A stretch of DNA of 64,000 nt, from positions 667,996 through 731,995 of the forward strand of contig JAAOMT010000591.1 in the NCBI GenBank assembly GCA_016748015.1, written 5' to 3'. Under the pieces are notes generated by a model. The model was not told where the DNA came from and did no database searches. It was given only the letters and a program-made list of their open reading frames with translations. The stretch comes from Geosiphon pyriformis (Eukaryota; Glomeromycota; Glomeromycetes; Archaeosporales; Geosiphonaceae). Positions 12,090-24,031 of the stretch are shown here, one piece after another; the stretch's first letter is position 1; each line of letters opens with the position of its first letter. The translations under genes and the position numbers were made by a program.

Positions 12090-13295
12090 TAGTCACAGAA
12101 TCAGAAAAAGAGACAATATTATTCAACATGCACTCAAATCCAACAGCAGGACATTTTCATAAAGAAGCGACCATAAAAAGAACCAGAAAAAGATATTATT
12201 GGCCATCAATGTATCCAGACATCATCCAATATGTTCAAAATTGTGATGCTTGTTAAAAAAAAAGAGGAACAAGACCAAGTGAACCATTAAAACCAATCAA
12301 AGTAGAACAACCATTTGATTACATTGGAATTGACTTAGTCAGACCATTAACAATCACCAGTAAAGACAACAGATATATTGCAGTAGCCATGGATTATCTC
12401 ACTAAATGGCCAAAAGCAAAAGCCATTCAAAGAGCAGATGCAGAATCTGTTGCTGAATTTGTCTATCAAGAGTTAATATGTTAACATGGATGTCCAAAAA
12501 AACTACTATTAGATCAAAAAACTCATTTTGTGAATAGAACATTAATAGAATTAAGTCAGAGATTTGGGATAAAAAGATTATTATCGTCATCATATTATTT
12601 ACAAACAAATGAACTAGTCAAAAGATTTAACAGAACACTGTGTGAAACAATTGCCAAAATCAGTCAAAAAAACCAAGATGAATGGAATTTGTTTATACCA
12701 TCAGTATTATTTGCTTATCAGACAATAAGACAAGATACTACACAAACAACACCATTTGAATTGGTATATGATAGGACAGCAACATTATCAGTTGAGAGAA
12801 AGGTCAGCATATATCCAATGGAACCAATAACAGAAGCTAATTTCCAAGAAACATTGTTAAGAAGAACATATAACTTAATGGAAACACTAGAAAACAAATG
12901 ACAAAAAAGCAGCTGATAACATTTAAAAGTCTTGAGAAAAGTAAAAAAAACGGCACAATAACCAATTACCAGATAAACCAGTTGAATTCAAGATTGGAGA
13001 CAAAGTACTTCTACATTGTACCAAAGTGGAAAAACAATGGAGTAGAAAATTTGATCCCAAATGGGACGGACCATTTCACATAGAAGAAATTCTTGGAAAT
13101 GGAGCTTATAAACTAATATAAGACAACAAAATCTTAGCCAAAGCAGCACATGATGATTAACTGAAACCATATTACCAAATAGCATTATCATCTACCAATA
13201 ACATTCCACAATTAGGAGTACAACGAATACTAGTTCAACCAAATGAGATTCTATAAGATCTGGAACCAATCATAATTATTGGGCCAAACACATAA
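12090..13295 (+). pseudogene. B1 integrase
   Basis: The H2C2 zinc region (HFHKEATIKRT...CDAC) lies at about 12150-12260. The core starts at FDYIGIDLVRPL (first D). The second D is in LLLDQKTHF, and the third catalytic position reads NELVKRFNRTL, where K replaces the usual E. The GPF/Y-like C-terminal domain (KWDGPFHIEEILGNGAYKL) ends near 13295. Frame breaks occur around 12900-13090 and several stops are present. Confidence 0.8.
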
Positions 13296-13353
13296 AATCA
13301 AACAATAAAAGAGTATATAAAGACAGTATATGTGACAAATTCAACCAAAAAAA

Positions 13354-14043
13354 ATGGAAATACCAAATCATATTCATGCCATAGCTCAACAATTATTCCA
13401 GGCCTTAAGTCAACAACCATTAGATATGGAAATTATTGTTAACAACCAAACAATTTGCTATCAAAACACCAAAAGAAAAACAAAAAATACATCATATTAG
13501 TGGTTACAAAAAAATGATAAAAACTGGTTAGACAATATAATAGAAAAAATAAGAAACACTTTTGGGAAAATACCTATTATGGCACTAACAGAAGAACTTA
13601 CAAAAAAGAATTGGAAGCAATAGACAGAACAACTTCCAATATCATACTGTTATTATCAGTTAAGTCGAAAGTTAAATATTCAGAAGTTGTATATTAACAA
13701 ATCCAAGAGAGTATTTAACCAAAACATAATACAGCAAATTGAAGAATTTATTGGGAAAAAGACGAACTTGACACTATACATGAGAATAATTTATTGACTG
13801 CACAACATATTTCAGAACTATCCAGAAATACTGTTATACTCTAACATGGAAACCATAACCATTAACCAATGGAGAAGAATAAACAATACACAAGTAGAAG
13901 ACGTGAAAAACAAAGTCGAACAAACAATACTTGAAAAAAAAGTATTAGAATTAATTCAAAACAAAGATTTCAACAGAGCTCAATATTAAAAAGAGGAGAT
14001 AATATTACTCATAAAAAAAAAAGAAAACAGATATAAAAAATAG
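13354..14043 (+). pseudogene. B1 ORF3, conserved post-integrase protein
   Basis: A single frame of 230 codons begins at an ATG and ends with TAG inside the 3' LTR. It carries four internal stops, for example TAG at about 13498 and TAA at about 13987. The layout follows A1 ORF3: an N-terminal helix, MEIIVNNQTICYQ (strand-like), a basic RKTK patch, a helical middle, and a C-terminal KEEIILL over the polypurine tract. Function is unknown. Confidence 0.65.
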
Positions 14044-14899
14044 CAGACCAATAAGAGAATAGTATTTAGCACATAAGCATATTGCTCAGCAATGTGGAGC
14101 AATATCAAAAATCATGACACATTGCTTAGCAATGTGAAGCAATATCAGAAAACACAGCATATTGCTCAGCAATGTGGAGCGATATTAGAAAATTAGAGCA
14201 CATCACTCAGCAATATGAGCATTGCTCAAAAAATCATAGCATATTGTTCAGAAATGTGAGTGATTTCATAGAACATCAATTATGTATATATAGTGATAGC
14301 ATTAGAAATAGAAAAAAAACAAAATTCTTTAGTTAGAAATCTTCTATTCACAAATATTGAATAAATAAATCATATACTATCCAAATCCACTCTCCACTAT
14401 CAACACTTTATGTTGATAGTAATTGATACTTAACTATGCTAGAACAATAGCTCTTGATCATGGCTATTGACGAAATACTAACTTGTGCATTGCCTTGGCT
14501 CATTTCTTTATTTTTTTTTATTTTCTTTCTTTCTTTGATTTTTCTTGTTGAATACTAACTTGATTAAGAATTAAAGTGCTGAGTAATTGACGTCATGGAT
14601 AGCCTAGTAAAAAACCCAGAAATAAGGATAAAATTATATATATATTAACAGATAGCTTACCAGAAAAACATGAATGCCAGAATAAATCCAGCCACCAAGC
14701 TGAGAAAGAAATTGGGAACAACTCATAAGGAAACTATAAATAACATTAACAAAGAATCTCTGTCCATTATACAAAGAACTCAACTCTAAAAACCTTCAGA
14801 TACAACCAACATATCAGTATCACCAGCATTGCCAAGATATTGAGTGCCAAGTTACAGATTTGTTATTTGATTTGAGACCCCAAATAATCATCTGTAACA
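14003..14899 (+). repeat. B1 3' LTR (897 bp)
   Basis: It starts TATTACTCAT (G to A at base 2) and ends ATCTGTAACA. It holds about five units of the ACATTGCT-c-AGCAATGT repeat (14060-14265) before a TATA-like TATGTATATATAG. The upstream purine run AAAAAGAGGAGATAA is the likely polypurine tract. Confidence 0.88.
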
Positions 14900-14934
14900 C
14901 TATTAGCTTGTTACTCCAACCCATAACATAAAAG

Positions 14935-14951
14935 TAGTGCTTTTTGTGAGG
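14935..14951 (+). promoter_or_regulatory. C2 primer-binding site (mutated)
   Basis: TAGTGCTTTTTGTGAGG corresponds to TGGTGCTCCCTGTGAGG of C3, with G-to-A and C-to-T changes. It lies six bases after the LTR end. Confidence 0.7.
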
Positions 14952-14980
14952 TTGTTAAAATCCACTTTGTTTTTTATTGT

Positions 14981-16528
14981 ATGGGTAATTATTCATATCT
15001 GCCACAACAATCAGAAGAACACTTTAAAGCACACAACAAAAATGATCTAGACTTTATTGAACTCAATCCTTTGCCTTTCTGCTTGATTTGCTTCCCCATT
15101 AAAGAACAATCCAGCAGACAATTCCAAGACTTTTGGAACTGATTCCTGAATGAGCATTCAGCTGAAATCTACACAGCTTATACAATCTATTACTTTAACC
15201 AAGCTTATTTTAAAAATGACTTTGAAGGAAAAAACAACAGTATCAATCAGCTTTTATATTCTGCAATCTTTGAACAACAGCCCTTTGATTTTGAATATCT
15301 GAATCATCAAATCCACATTTGGATTGCTGCCTATCAATCAACAAAAACTTCTCTTGAAACAGAAGAAGAAAGCTATCAAACTACTTCTGTTTTTGATCTC
15401 TTTTCAAGTGAATCAGAACACTCCACACAAACAGTTACACTTGAACCAATGGCTCAAGACCCTCTGCAACAAAACATTTTGATTGCTCTCCAAGGTATAC
15501 AGACTGCTTTAGGGCGAAAAAACAACACCCCATTACCATTATTTAGAGATAATGCCCAAGATCCAATTGAATAGTTGGATAATTTTGAAAGAGCTGCTAC
15601 AGCAAACCAATATGATAATGAATACAAGTTTCAAATCATTGGTGGCTACCTCCAAGGCTCTCTTGCTACTTGGTTCTCACAAGAAACCAATGCCAATGCT
15701 CAGCAAAAAATCATTAGATGGGCACCAGCAAATGCTGGAGAAAACAACACCTCTTTTATTACCCGATTTGAAACTAAATTTAAAACTCCCATCTTAATCT
15801 CAAAATGGCATATAGAATTAGAAAGGAGAACTCAAGGCCCTGGTGAGGTTGTGACAGAATATGCCAAAGCAATAAGAAAACTCATTAAATGGGTAGACTC
15901 TGGAAGAAATTGGACAGAAAAACAGAAAATACATTCCTTTACAAAAAGACTGAGAACTGATCTATCATATGTTTTTTGGCTTCTCCTGGTCTTGAAAAAT
16001 AATCTCACAATGGATATGGCCATTAAACTTGCTCAGAAAATAGAAGACAATTAAAGGATGCACCTAGGATTCACACTTCCAGTTTTTGCTCCTGTTATGG
16101 CTCCTGCTCCCCTAATGGCTGTTACCTCTTTTGCTGCCCAAACTCAAGACCCAAATGAACAGTTAATAGATAGACTTACAGCTAATTTTGCCTGATTATT
16201 AGAACTATTGGTCCAAGCAGTTAGAGAGAATCAACAACCCCAAAGACTCAGATTTGAATCTCATTTCAATCAGTTCCAACAACCACCATATTAAAGACAG
16301 CAAAATTGTGGCCCACCTGTATGCTATCATTGTAAACTAACTAGACATTTTTCAAGAGACTGCAACAATTCTTTATTGCCCCCTTCATCTCTTAGAAACA
16401 ATAACAATCAAAACAACAGAACTATTAACAATAATATTTCCAACCAAAAAACCAATTATGTTAATATCAATTTCTTTAGAGGAAATCTCCTAGTTGAAGC
16501 TACTGTTTATCAGTCTTTAAACTGGTAG
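14981..16528 (+). pseudogene. C2 gag
   Basis: The 516-codon frame from ATG (MGNYSYLPQQSEEHF) to TAG has internal stops near 15136, 15571 (TAG), 16054 (TAA), 16194 (TGA) and 16292 (TAA), all explained by W or Q codon changes. The capsid region (15575-16054) includes GGYLQGSLATWFSQE and YAKAIRKLIKWVD. The CCHC knuckle CYHCKLTRHFSRDC is at about 16323-16364. Gag ends seven codons after TVYQ, at the frameshift site. Confidence 0.8.
16516..16522 (+). promoter_or_regulatory. C2 gag-pol -1 frameshift heptamer
   Basis: T TTA AAC sits in the gag zero frame (TCT TTA AAC TGG TAG), two codons before the gag stop. Shifting one base back enters the open protease frame. The identical heptamer and context recur in C3, C5 and C6. 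Confidence 0.75.
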
Positions 16529-17619
16529 ACACACCTCCAAAGGATGAAAGTGCAAGCTAACCAGAAAAAAACCCCTTTTATGCTTTTAACCTAACTGATA
16601 ATAATCATGATATGGATGAACTAGCAATCAACACCTCTAAATCAACCAAAAAGAAGAAAAAAGCCAAGATTGATTTTGTCTTAAACTCAAACAAAGCATC
16701 CAAATTATCTGCTAATAACAATGAGTCACCAAAGGTTAAGGTTTTTAAAAATCCTCCAAAGTTAGAACCCCCAGAAATTGTACAAAAATTTGGATCCTAT
16801 TCCATTGTTAAAGATCTCATGGAAACTCCAGCACACATTATATTTGGCCAGTTAATGACTCACCCACAGTTTAAAAAAGATCTTTGCAAATCATTAATAC
16901 CAAAGAAAAAGACACCAAAGACAAACAAACACCTTTACCAAGCTGAACTTGCTGATGACAGCAATGTCATCCCTCTGATTTGTAAAGCCCAAGTGGCTGG
17001 TTACTTTATTGATCTGATCCTAAACAGTGGATCATTTGTTAGCATAATTGCCAAACATTTTCTTGAAGCAATTGGCAGAAAAATTGATGAGCCTTCTATA
17101 AGACCAATAACTAATGTACATGGTAACAAGAAGAAAGGCCTGGGCATAGCCAAAGCTATTCCTGTTCGCATCAATGGTATCAGCATTGAAACAGATATGG
17201 AAGTATCTGAAGCAAAAGAGTACACCATTATTGTTGGTAATGAATGGCTTCAGAAAGCCAAAGCACTACTTAACTATAAACTTTGTGAGCTAACCATCAG
17301 ATGTGGTAAGAAACCCATTGTGGTTAAATGCCGATATTGGACAACTCCTCCAGTACCCAAGCAGAACCAAAAAGTAGAACAATCAGATGAATCAGATAAT
17401 AATAAGAGCGATGATAAAAAAGATCAAGAAGAACCAGAAGAAACTGCTAAACTCGCTTATACCATTTTTACCAGCAATGACAAGCCACTAGACAATGTTA
17501 AAGCTAACAAAAAAGGAATCATGATAAATGGCAAGCTGATTTGTTGGCCCTACTATGATATCCTCAGAAGAATCTTTGACAGAAAACCTGGCAAGAAAGC
17601 AAAATATAGTTATTGGTAA
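16529..17619 (+). pseudogene. C2 protease and preceding spacer
   Basis: The -1 frame runs through a lysine-rich spacer (open ORF from ATG 16612). The retropepsin core is LILNSGSFVSIIAKHFL, in which the catalytic Asp is Asn (C3 has LILDSGSSVSVIA). It continues with IIVGNEWL, an acidic linker, and a K/R-rich end at 17619. The reading resumes after one TAA with the cysteine cluster. Confidence 0.75.
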
Positions 17620-17628
17620 TATGGTCTT

Positions 17629-17901
17629 TGTGCACAGTGCTAGTATAATAAATCTTTGTATTCACCAAGTGATGAATGCAAATCCTGTCTAATCTATTAC
17701 AAAGATTGGGAACCAATTAGCTTGATACCTCGAGAAGAACTTAAAGAAGTACAAAAGTCCTTTGAGAATAAACCACTTGAAATCCAATTACTAGTTGTAG
17801 AACAAAAAGAACCTTCCCCTGAAGAAAAAAAAGTGGACATTGAAAATCTGTTGGCTAGGAATAGCCCAGTTATCTCAAAAGAAGATAATGCCCCTGGATG
17901 A
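17629..17901 (+). pseudogene. C2 cysteine cluster and linker to RT
   Basis: C-x2-C-x12-C-x2-C (CAQC at 17629-17640 to CKSC at 17677-17688) is followed by LIYYKDWEPISLIPREE and an acidic linker ending in a TGA. It looks like a small zinc finger in the place where families A and B have a larger cluster plus dUTPase. Family C has no dUTPase here. Confidence 0.6.
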
Positions 17902-19200
17902 ACTCATGTGATACAATACACCATCACCACCAAAAAAACTCACCCCATTTATTTGAAGCCTTATCAATTCAATTGACACAATGATGAGTTTATCAAGAAA
18001 GAGATAAACCAGATGAAAGATCTTGGATTCATACAAGAAACCAAGAGTAAATAGGCTTTTTCAGTTGTAGTGGTATTCAAGAAAAGTGGAACCTTATGCT
18101 TCTGTATTGACTACTGCCAATTAAATACCATCACTATAAGAAACATGTACCCACTCCCCAAAATTGATGCAATGCTAGATAAATTCAATGGTACTGCTTT
18201 CTTCTCAACTATTGATTTAACTGCTGAATTTTGACAAGTAGAGATGGATCCAGAAAGCAGAAAGAAAACTGTCTTTATCACCAAGTATAGCACCTATGAA
18301 TTTACAGTCATGCCTTTTGGTCTTACCAATACTCCTCCTACCTTTTAATGTCTAATAAATAAAGTGTTTGAATCAGTAAAAGAAAACTTTGTTCTGGTTT
18401 ACTTGGATGACATAATGATATATTCAAAAATCTGGGATGAACATCTTGAACATTTACAGAAGGTTTTTGACCTGCTCAAAAATGCTGGCCTTAAGATCAA
18501 CCCAATCAAATCTTTTTTTGCATGCCAATCTACCCAATTTCTTGGTCATTTTATTACAAAAGATGGAATTTTTCCTGATCTAGCTAAAGTTGAAAAAGTT
18601 CAAAACATTAGACAACCAATGAATGTTCCTGAACTATGCTCTTTTCTTGGTTTGGCCTCTTACTATCGCAAATTTATTAAGAATTTCTCCAAAATTGCTT
18701 TTCCTTTCAATTAGCTACTCAAAAAAAATGTCAATTATCACTGGGACACTTATCAACAAAAAGCTTTTGAATTTTTGAAGGAAAAACTTGTTACTGAACC
18801 AATTCTCAAACAACCTGATCTGGACCAACCTTTTATCTTTCACACTGATGCATTTGGCTATAGACTTGGTGTTGTCCTTTTACAAAAAGATGAAAATAGC
18901 AGAAAACATGTCATAGTATATGCCAGTAGATCCTTCACACCAGCAGAAAAGAACTATTCAGTTACTAAACAGGAATGTTTAGCAGTAGTTTGGACAACTA
19001 GTTACAGGAATCAATATCTTTTTGGTGTAAAATTCCTAGTAGTAACAGATTATTAAGCCTTGGTTTGGCTGCACAATAAAAAAAAGCTGGAACACAAACA
19101 AATAATTTGTTGGATACTCCACTTGGATGAATTTGACTATGATATTCAACACCACAAAGGAGCAAATCATCAAAACACCAACACTCTATTTAGACTTACC
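17902..19200 (+). pseudogene. C2 reverse transcriptase and RNase H
   Basis: RT motifs appear in order: [55 protein letters not shown] and VYLDDIMIYSK (YLDD intact, about 18399-18431). Connection LGHFITKDGIFP and SFLGLASYYRKFIKNF follow. RNase H (18775-19056) shows FHTDAFGYRLGVVL and SVTKQECLAVVW. Stops at former W/Q codons (for example in EF*QVEMD) split it into pieces. Confidence 0.83.
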
Positions 19201-19259
19201 ATCCAGTGACAGTACAACCTTTCAAACCAAACCAACTTAATTATTAGTAACTTTTTTAT

Positions 19260-20588
19260 AAACAAACATGATAATAGACTTGGACAACTACTTTGCCTTA
19301 ATAGAATTTTTGGGTAAAGGACAATATCCACCTGAATACACTCAACAGCAAAGAAAACATTTGTGCAAACAATCAAATTTTTATTAGATTCACCAGAACC
19401 AATTATACAAAAAAAACAGAAAAAATCCTAACCACCCCCAAAGAGTCATCAGATTTGAAAAAAGAGAAATTGTAATATACAACATGTACACTAACCTATT
19501 AGCTAGCCACTTTGGAAAAACAAAGACAATTTAGAAAACTTTAGCTCACTATTATTGGCCTACCTTGGGAAAAGACATTGCTGAATACATCAAAATCTGT
19601 GACATCTGCCAAAGAAAAGGCAAACCCAATTGCAAAAAAAATATTCATCCAATCTCTGTTGGTCAACCATTTGACAAAATTGGTATAGATGTTATTGGAC
19701 TTTTAACAATTACTCCTGATGGCAACAGATATATTATCACAGCTACCAACTATCTTATAAAGTGGGTAGAAGCAAGAGCCACCCCAGACCAAATAGCAGT
19801 TTCAATAGCCAATTTCATTTATGAAAATATCATCTGCCATCATGGCTGCCCCAAAAAACTTTTATCTGATAGAGAAAGAGCTTTTTTCAGTACACTGGTT
19901 AAAAAACTTTGTAGAAAAATGAGAATATGTTATAAACTTTTCTTCCCTTATCACTCCCAAACAAATGGCCTAGTGGAATGTTTTAATAGAACATTATGTG
20001 AAACCCTAGCCAAAACCAATGAAGAAACAAACTTATGAGACAAAGTACTGCTTTTAGCTTTGTTTGCTTATAGAACTGTGAATTATAACATAACAAGTTA
20101 TGAATCTTTTTATCTGCTCTATAGATGCATGACAATACTACTAATAGAAACTAATATTAAAACAATACTCTTTGAAGAGATCACAATAGGGAATTACAAA
20201 GACATTTTGCAAAGAAGACTTGGTACTATTCTTGACTCCTTGGTAGAAGCACGAATAATTGCTTTTGAAAAGATAAAACAGTTCCAAAAAAAGCTTAAGA
20301 AAAAAAAAACCTATAAAACACTTTCTTTAAGTGTTGTTTACTTGGTATTGGAATATTGTTCAGACAGAGACAATATCTATGATAATAAATTTTCTAGCTG
20401 ATTAAAAGGACCCTTTATAGTCAACAAAGTTTTGAACAATAGTTTTTATATTCTTCAAAATCAATCTGAAACAATCTTCAATGATCATTTTGTTCATAGT
20501 ACACAACTCAAGAAATACCATAAATGATCTGATTGGCTGCCTGTTGTGGTAATACTGATTCAAATAATCAGCAAAAATCAAGTATAAA
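19260..20588 (+). pseudogene. C2 integrase
   Basis: The H2C2 region ends CDICQRKGKPN (about 19601-19630). The first D is in KIGIDVIGLLTI, the second in LLSDRERAF, and the third catalytic residue E is kept in GLVECFNRTL. A TGA at 20036 and a TAA-bearing C-terminal domain interrupt the frame, as does a C-terminal stop near 20400. The zero frame ends just before ORF3. Confidence 0.8.
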
Positions 20589-20628
20589 TAAATGCACCAT
20601 TCCCAAAACAAAGATATCTTCAATTAAC

Positions 20629-21286
20629 ATGAACAATTATTTTCTGAATCAAAACATTCAAAATGCCTTCTATACTCTTTATGAATATTGGATCAAAAAC
20701 TATCCAAATGCTACTTTGACCATTGGAAAACAAACCACCATAACTGATAACAGTGGAACACATACTGTTATTAGACCAAAGAAAACCATTACCAGAAGAA
20801 AAAAAATTGGTAGTAAAATATATAAATATCTGTTGGAAAGTATAACAGCAGCTATACTTCCACTTTCCAACACAATTGGAAAAACACTTCAAAAAATCTT
20901 ATCCATAGACAAAAAACTTGTTATATGAAAGACAATTAGAACTCTATGGTCGTTTTGGTGAAATCATAGAGGATATGAAACTCATGAAGAAAACAACTTT
21001 AGAGATACAGGCAGAAATTTTGGGCATTATACAGTTAGATGTTTTAAAAGTTTTAACTATTGCTAGAAGAGCCAAAACTCTAATACAAAGATTTGGTTTT
21101 TTGGATACAAAACTTATTTCACTTCAAGTATTATATATCTTATTAACAAAAGACTTCAACAAACTAGTTAGCTTTGAGTTAGATAAAATCTTTCCAATAG
21201 ATTACACCATAAATAGCTTAATTTTGCCAGAGCTGAATCTCTTTAGAGAGGATGATGTTATGGTTGAAACTTATACTTCTTATTAA
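20629..21286 (+). pseudogene. C2 ORF3, conserved post-integrase protein
   Basis: It starts at ATG (MNNYFLNQNIQNAFYTL). It includes ATLTIGKQTTITDNSG, a basic RPKKTITRRKKIG patch, SITAAILPLSNTIGK, then after one frame change near 20920 a helical C-terminal half ending ...VETYTSY inside the LTR. C1, C3, C6, C7 and C8 carry relatives. One base separates the two readable halves, so this copy is broken. Function is unknown. Confidence 0.65.
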
Positions 21287-21885
21287 TTATTACATGTATT
21301 AGCCACTGATGTCATATAAATTAGCCACTCTATTTTTAGTAAGTGATCATTGACCACTTTTGATAATTATATAAGCAATGAATCTTTTAACTATAGAAAA
21401 GTATGAAAAAATTAAAGAAATAAAGAAATAAAATAACAACTTCATTTCAATCTTTCTCTTATTGCTAATTTTTTTTTCCCTACTTTCAAGTATCTGAACA
21501 TCTTAAAGATAAAAGATTACTTGTTGGTTATTCTTTACTCTTTTCTTAAAACGTGTAATTGCAATATTTGGAGATCATTGAATAAAATGTGACTGAAGAG
21601 CATATCTGATACTTGATATTGAATTTTAAGAGCACTGACATAAGGCATAGAATTATACCAAGTGTGATCATTTGTTGACAGTACAGACTATCCTTCTACC
21701 TTTAAATTCCCCAGTTATCTTTGAAAAGTATAGCAACTGAAATATTTTATAAGACTGATTTTGCACATTGAATTCTTACTCATTTAATTTGTTCTTTGAA
21801 GTTGAATGTCCCTTTGATTATTTCCATCACCCTACAATTCTGTTCTTCCTTGTTATCTATTAGCTTGTTATTCCAATCTGTAATA
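21256..21885 (+). repeat. C2 3' LTR (630 bp)
   Basis: It begins TGTTATGGTTGAAAC inside ORF3 and ends CTGTAATA. This is the shortest intact-looking C LTR here, because it retains only about one unit of the 12-bp GACCTGATCATT repeat. The target duplication ATAT follows. Confidence 0.9.
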
Positions 21886-23243
21886 ATATGTTATAAACTT
21901 TCTTCTTTTTACTATCCTTAAACAAATAGCTTAGTAGAATATTTCAATAGAATACTATGTGAAATCTTAGCCAAAACCAGTAAAAAAACAAACTTATAGG
22001 ACAAAATACTGTTTTCAGCTTTGTTTGCTTATAAACTGTAAATCATAACATAACAAGTTATAAACTTTTTTATCTGCTCTATGAATACATGACAACATTA
22101 CTAATAGAAACTAATATTAAATGAATACCCTTTGAAGAAATTACAATAGAAAATTATAAAAACATTTTGCAAAGAAAACTTGGTACTATTTTTGACTCAT
22201 TGGTAGAAGCACAAATAATTGTTTTAAAAAGATAAAACAGTTTTAAAAAAAGCTTAAGAAAAAAAAAACCTATAAAACATTTTTCTTAAGTGTTAGTAAC
22301 TTAGTATTAGAATACCATTCAGACAAAGACAATGTCTATGATAATAAAATCTCTAGCTGATGGAAAAAACTCTTTTTAGTCAACAAAGTTTTGAACAATG
22401 GTTCTTATATTTTACAAGATCAATATAGAACAATCTTTAATAATTGTCTTGTTTATGGTACATGATTCAAAAAATATTACAAATGACCTAATTGGTTATC
22501 TGTTGTAATAATACTGATCCAAATAATTAGCAAAAATCAGGTATAAATAAATGCATCATTTCCAAAACAGAAGTATTTTTAATTAACATGAACAATTATT
22601 TTCTGAATCAAAACATTCAAAATGTTTTCTATACTCTTTATGAGTATTGAATCAAAAATTATCTAAATGCTACTCTGACTATTAGAAAACAAATCATTAT
22701 AACTAATAACAATAAAATATATACTATTATTAGACCAAAGAAAACTACTATCAGAAAAGAAAAAATTGGTAGCAAAATGAATAAATATTTGCTGAAAAGT
22801 ATAACAGTGGCAATACTTTTACCTTCCATTACAATTGAAAAAACAATTAAAAAAATTTTATCTATAAACAAAACTTGTCATATGGAAGGCAATTAGAACT
22901 CTATGATTATCTTGGTAAAATTATAGAGAACATAAAGCTTATGAAGAAAACAACTTTAAAGATATAGATAAAAATTTTGGGCATTATATAATTAAATGTC
23001 TTAAAAGTTTTAACTATTGCTAAAAGAGCCAAAACTCTTATACAAAAATTTAGTCTCTTGAATACAAAACTTATTTCATCTCAAATATTATATATCCTAT
23101 TCACAAAAAACTTTAACAAACTAGTTAGTTTTAAGTTAAACAAAACCTTTCAAATAGATTATCCTATAAATAGCTTGATTTCACCAGAGTTTAATTTCTT
23201 TGGAAAAAATAATGTTATAATTGAAACTTATACTTTTTATTAG
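21886..23243 (+). pseudogene. C1 integrase remainder and ORF3
   Basis: Integrase reading resumes at 21890 (the 'YHPQTNGLVE' region, heavily mutated) and runs to about 22550. ORF3 follows from ATG 22588 to TAG 23241-23243. A single-base loss near 22870 shifts the ORF3 frame, and the last readable part begins MNTKLISSQILYILFTKNF (23058-23243). It ends inside the 3' LTR as in the other copies. Confidence 0.75.
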
Positions 23244-23902
23244 TTATCACATGTATTAGCCACTAATATCATATAATTAGCCATTTTATTTTTAGATAGT
23301 AATTATTGATTTGATCAATAATCTGACTATTGACTTGATTATTGACCTGATTATTGACTATTTTCAATAGCTATATAAGTGATAAGTCTCTTAGCTATAG
23401 AAAAATATAATCAAAGTAATGAAATAAAATCCACTATTATTTTATTTTTTTTTATATTATTTATTCTCTTTTTCTTATCTTTAAGTATCTAAATATCTTA
23501 AAATAAAAAATTACTTGTTGGCATTTACATACTTTATCTTTTTTTTTTCTTAATTTGTATTGTTAGAATTAGTCTGAGAAGTAATTGCTTGCTCTTGTAA
23601 TTTATTGAATAAAAAAATAATTAAAAAGCATAATAATACCTGTTATTAATTTTAAGAATTGCCAAGTTGAAGTATAAAATAATAGCAGTGATGTTATCTT
23701 GTTAACAATTATGGACTATTTCTCTATCTTTAAATTTCCAGAAAAAATTTACAACTGTAATTTTTATAAGACTAATTATGCACATTGAATTTTTATTTAT
23801 TTAATTCACTTTCTTATTGTAATTTTCTTTTTAATTATTTTCATTATTCTACAATTCTGTTCTCTTTTGCTATCCATTAGCTTGTTACTTCAATCTGTAA
23901 TA
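23212..23902 (+). repeat. C1 3' LTR (691 bp)
   Basis: It begins TGTTATAATTGAAAC and ends CTGTAATA. It contains about five 12-bp repeat units (23297-23365) and a TATATAAGTGATAAG element. The right flank begins ATAT. Confidence 0.88.
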
Positions 23903-24031
23903 ATATTATTTAAATAAATTAAAATAAGGTTTTTATTAACTAATTTAAATACTTTGTTTATTAATTATTAAAAGATAAAAAAAGCATTAATTAATCCAAA
24001 AAACATAATTGTAAATTTATAAGTATTATAC
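23903..24031 (-). pseudogene. C0: antisense C-family RT relic, left piece
   Basis: This 129-bp A/T-saturated piece aligns with the antisense RT of C6 around 56180-56330 (the region near YLDD through MPFG). It is the target into which both C1 (left) and C3 (right) inserted. The same RT continues at 31738 on the far side of C3. It has no coding capacity. Confidence 0.65.

Larger units (their letters stand above)
4756..14899 (+). mobile_element. Ty3/gypsy element B1 (family B), complete but decayed
   Basis: B1 is a 10.1-kb element with LTRs at both ends, PBS, gag, protease, cysteine cluster, dUTPase, RT/RNase H, integrase and ORF3. The LTR ends are TGTTACTCAT (TATTACTCAT in the 3' copy) and ATCTGTAACA. 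Target duplication is 4 bp: CCAT at 4752-4755 and CTAT at 14900-14903, one transition apart. It lies in the 5' LTR of C2. Its proteins are closer to family A than to C (same gag layout, dUTPase). Confidence 0.9.
4068..21885 (+). mobile_element. Ty3/gypsy element C2 (family C), carrying B1
   Basis: C2 has two LTRs, PBS, gag, a -1 frameshift site, protease, cysteine cluster, RT, RNase H, integrase and ORF3. It is flanked by ATAT (4064-4067 and 21886-21889), the duplicated target in the integrase gene of C1. B1 (4756-14899) is inserted into its 5' LTR. Net length without B1 is about 7.7 kb, equal to C3. It is moderately mutated, with stops in gag and pol mainly at former W and Q codons. Confidence 0.9.
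2432..23902 (+). mobile_element. Ty3/gypsy element C1 (family C), split by A1 and C2
   Basis: This family C element survives as two blocks: 2432-4067 (RT to integrase) and 21886-23902 (rest of integrase, ORF3, 3' LTR). Its 5' half lies left of the window beyond A1. C2 sits between the blocks, flanked by ATAT on both sides, and the integrase reading resumes exactly after it. Heavy C-to-T and G-to-A change gives many stops. C1 itself lies in an older antisense C-family RT relic (C0). Confidence 0.85.
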
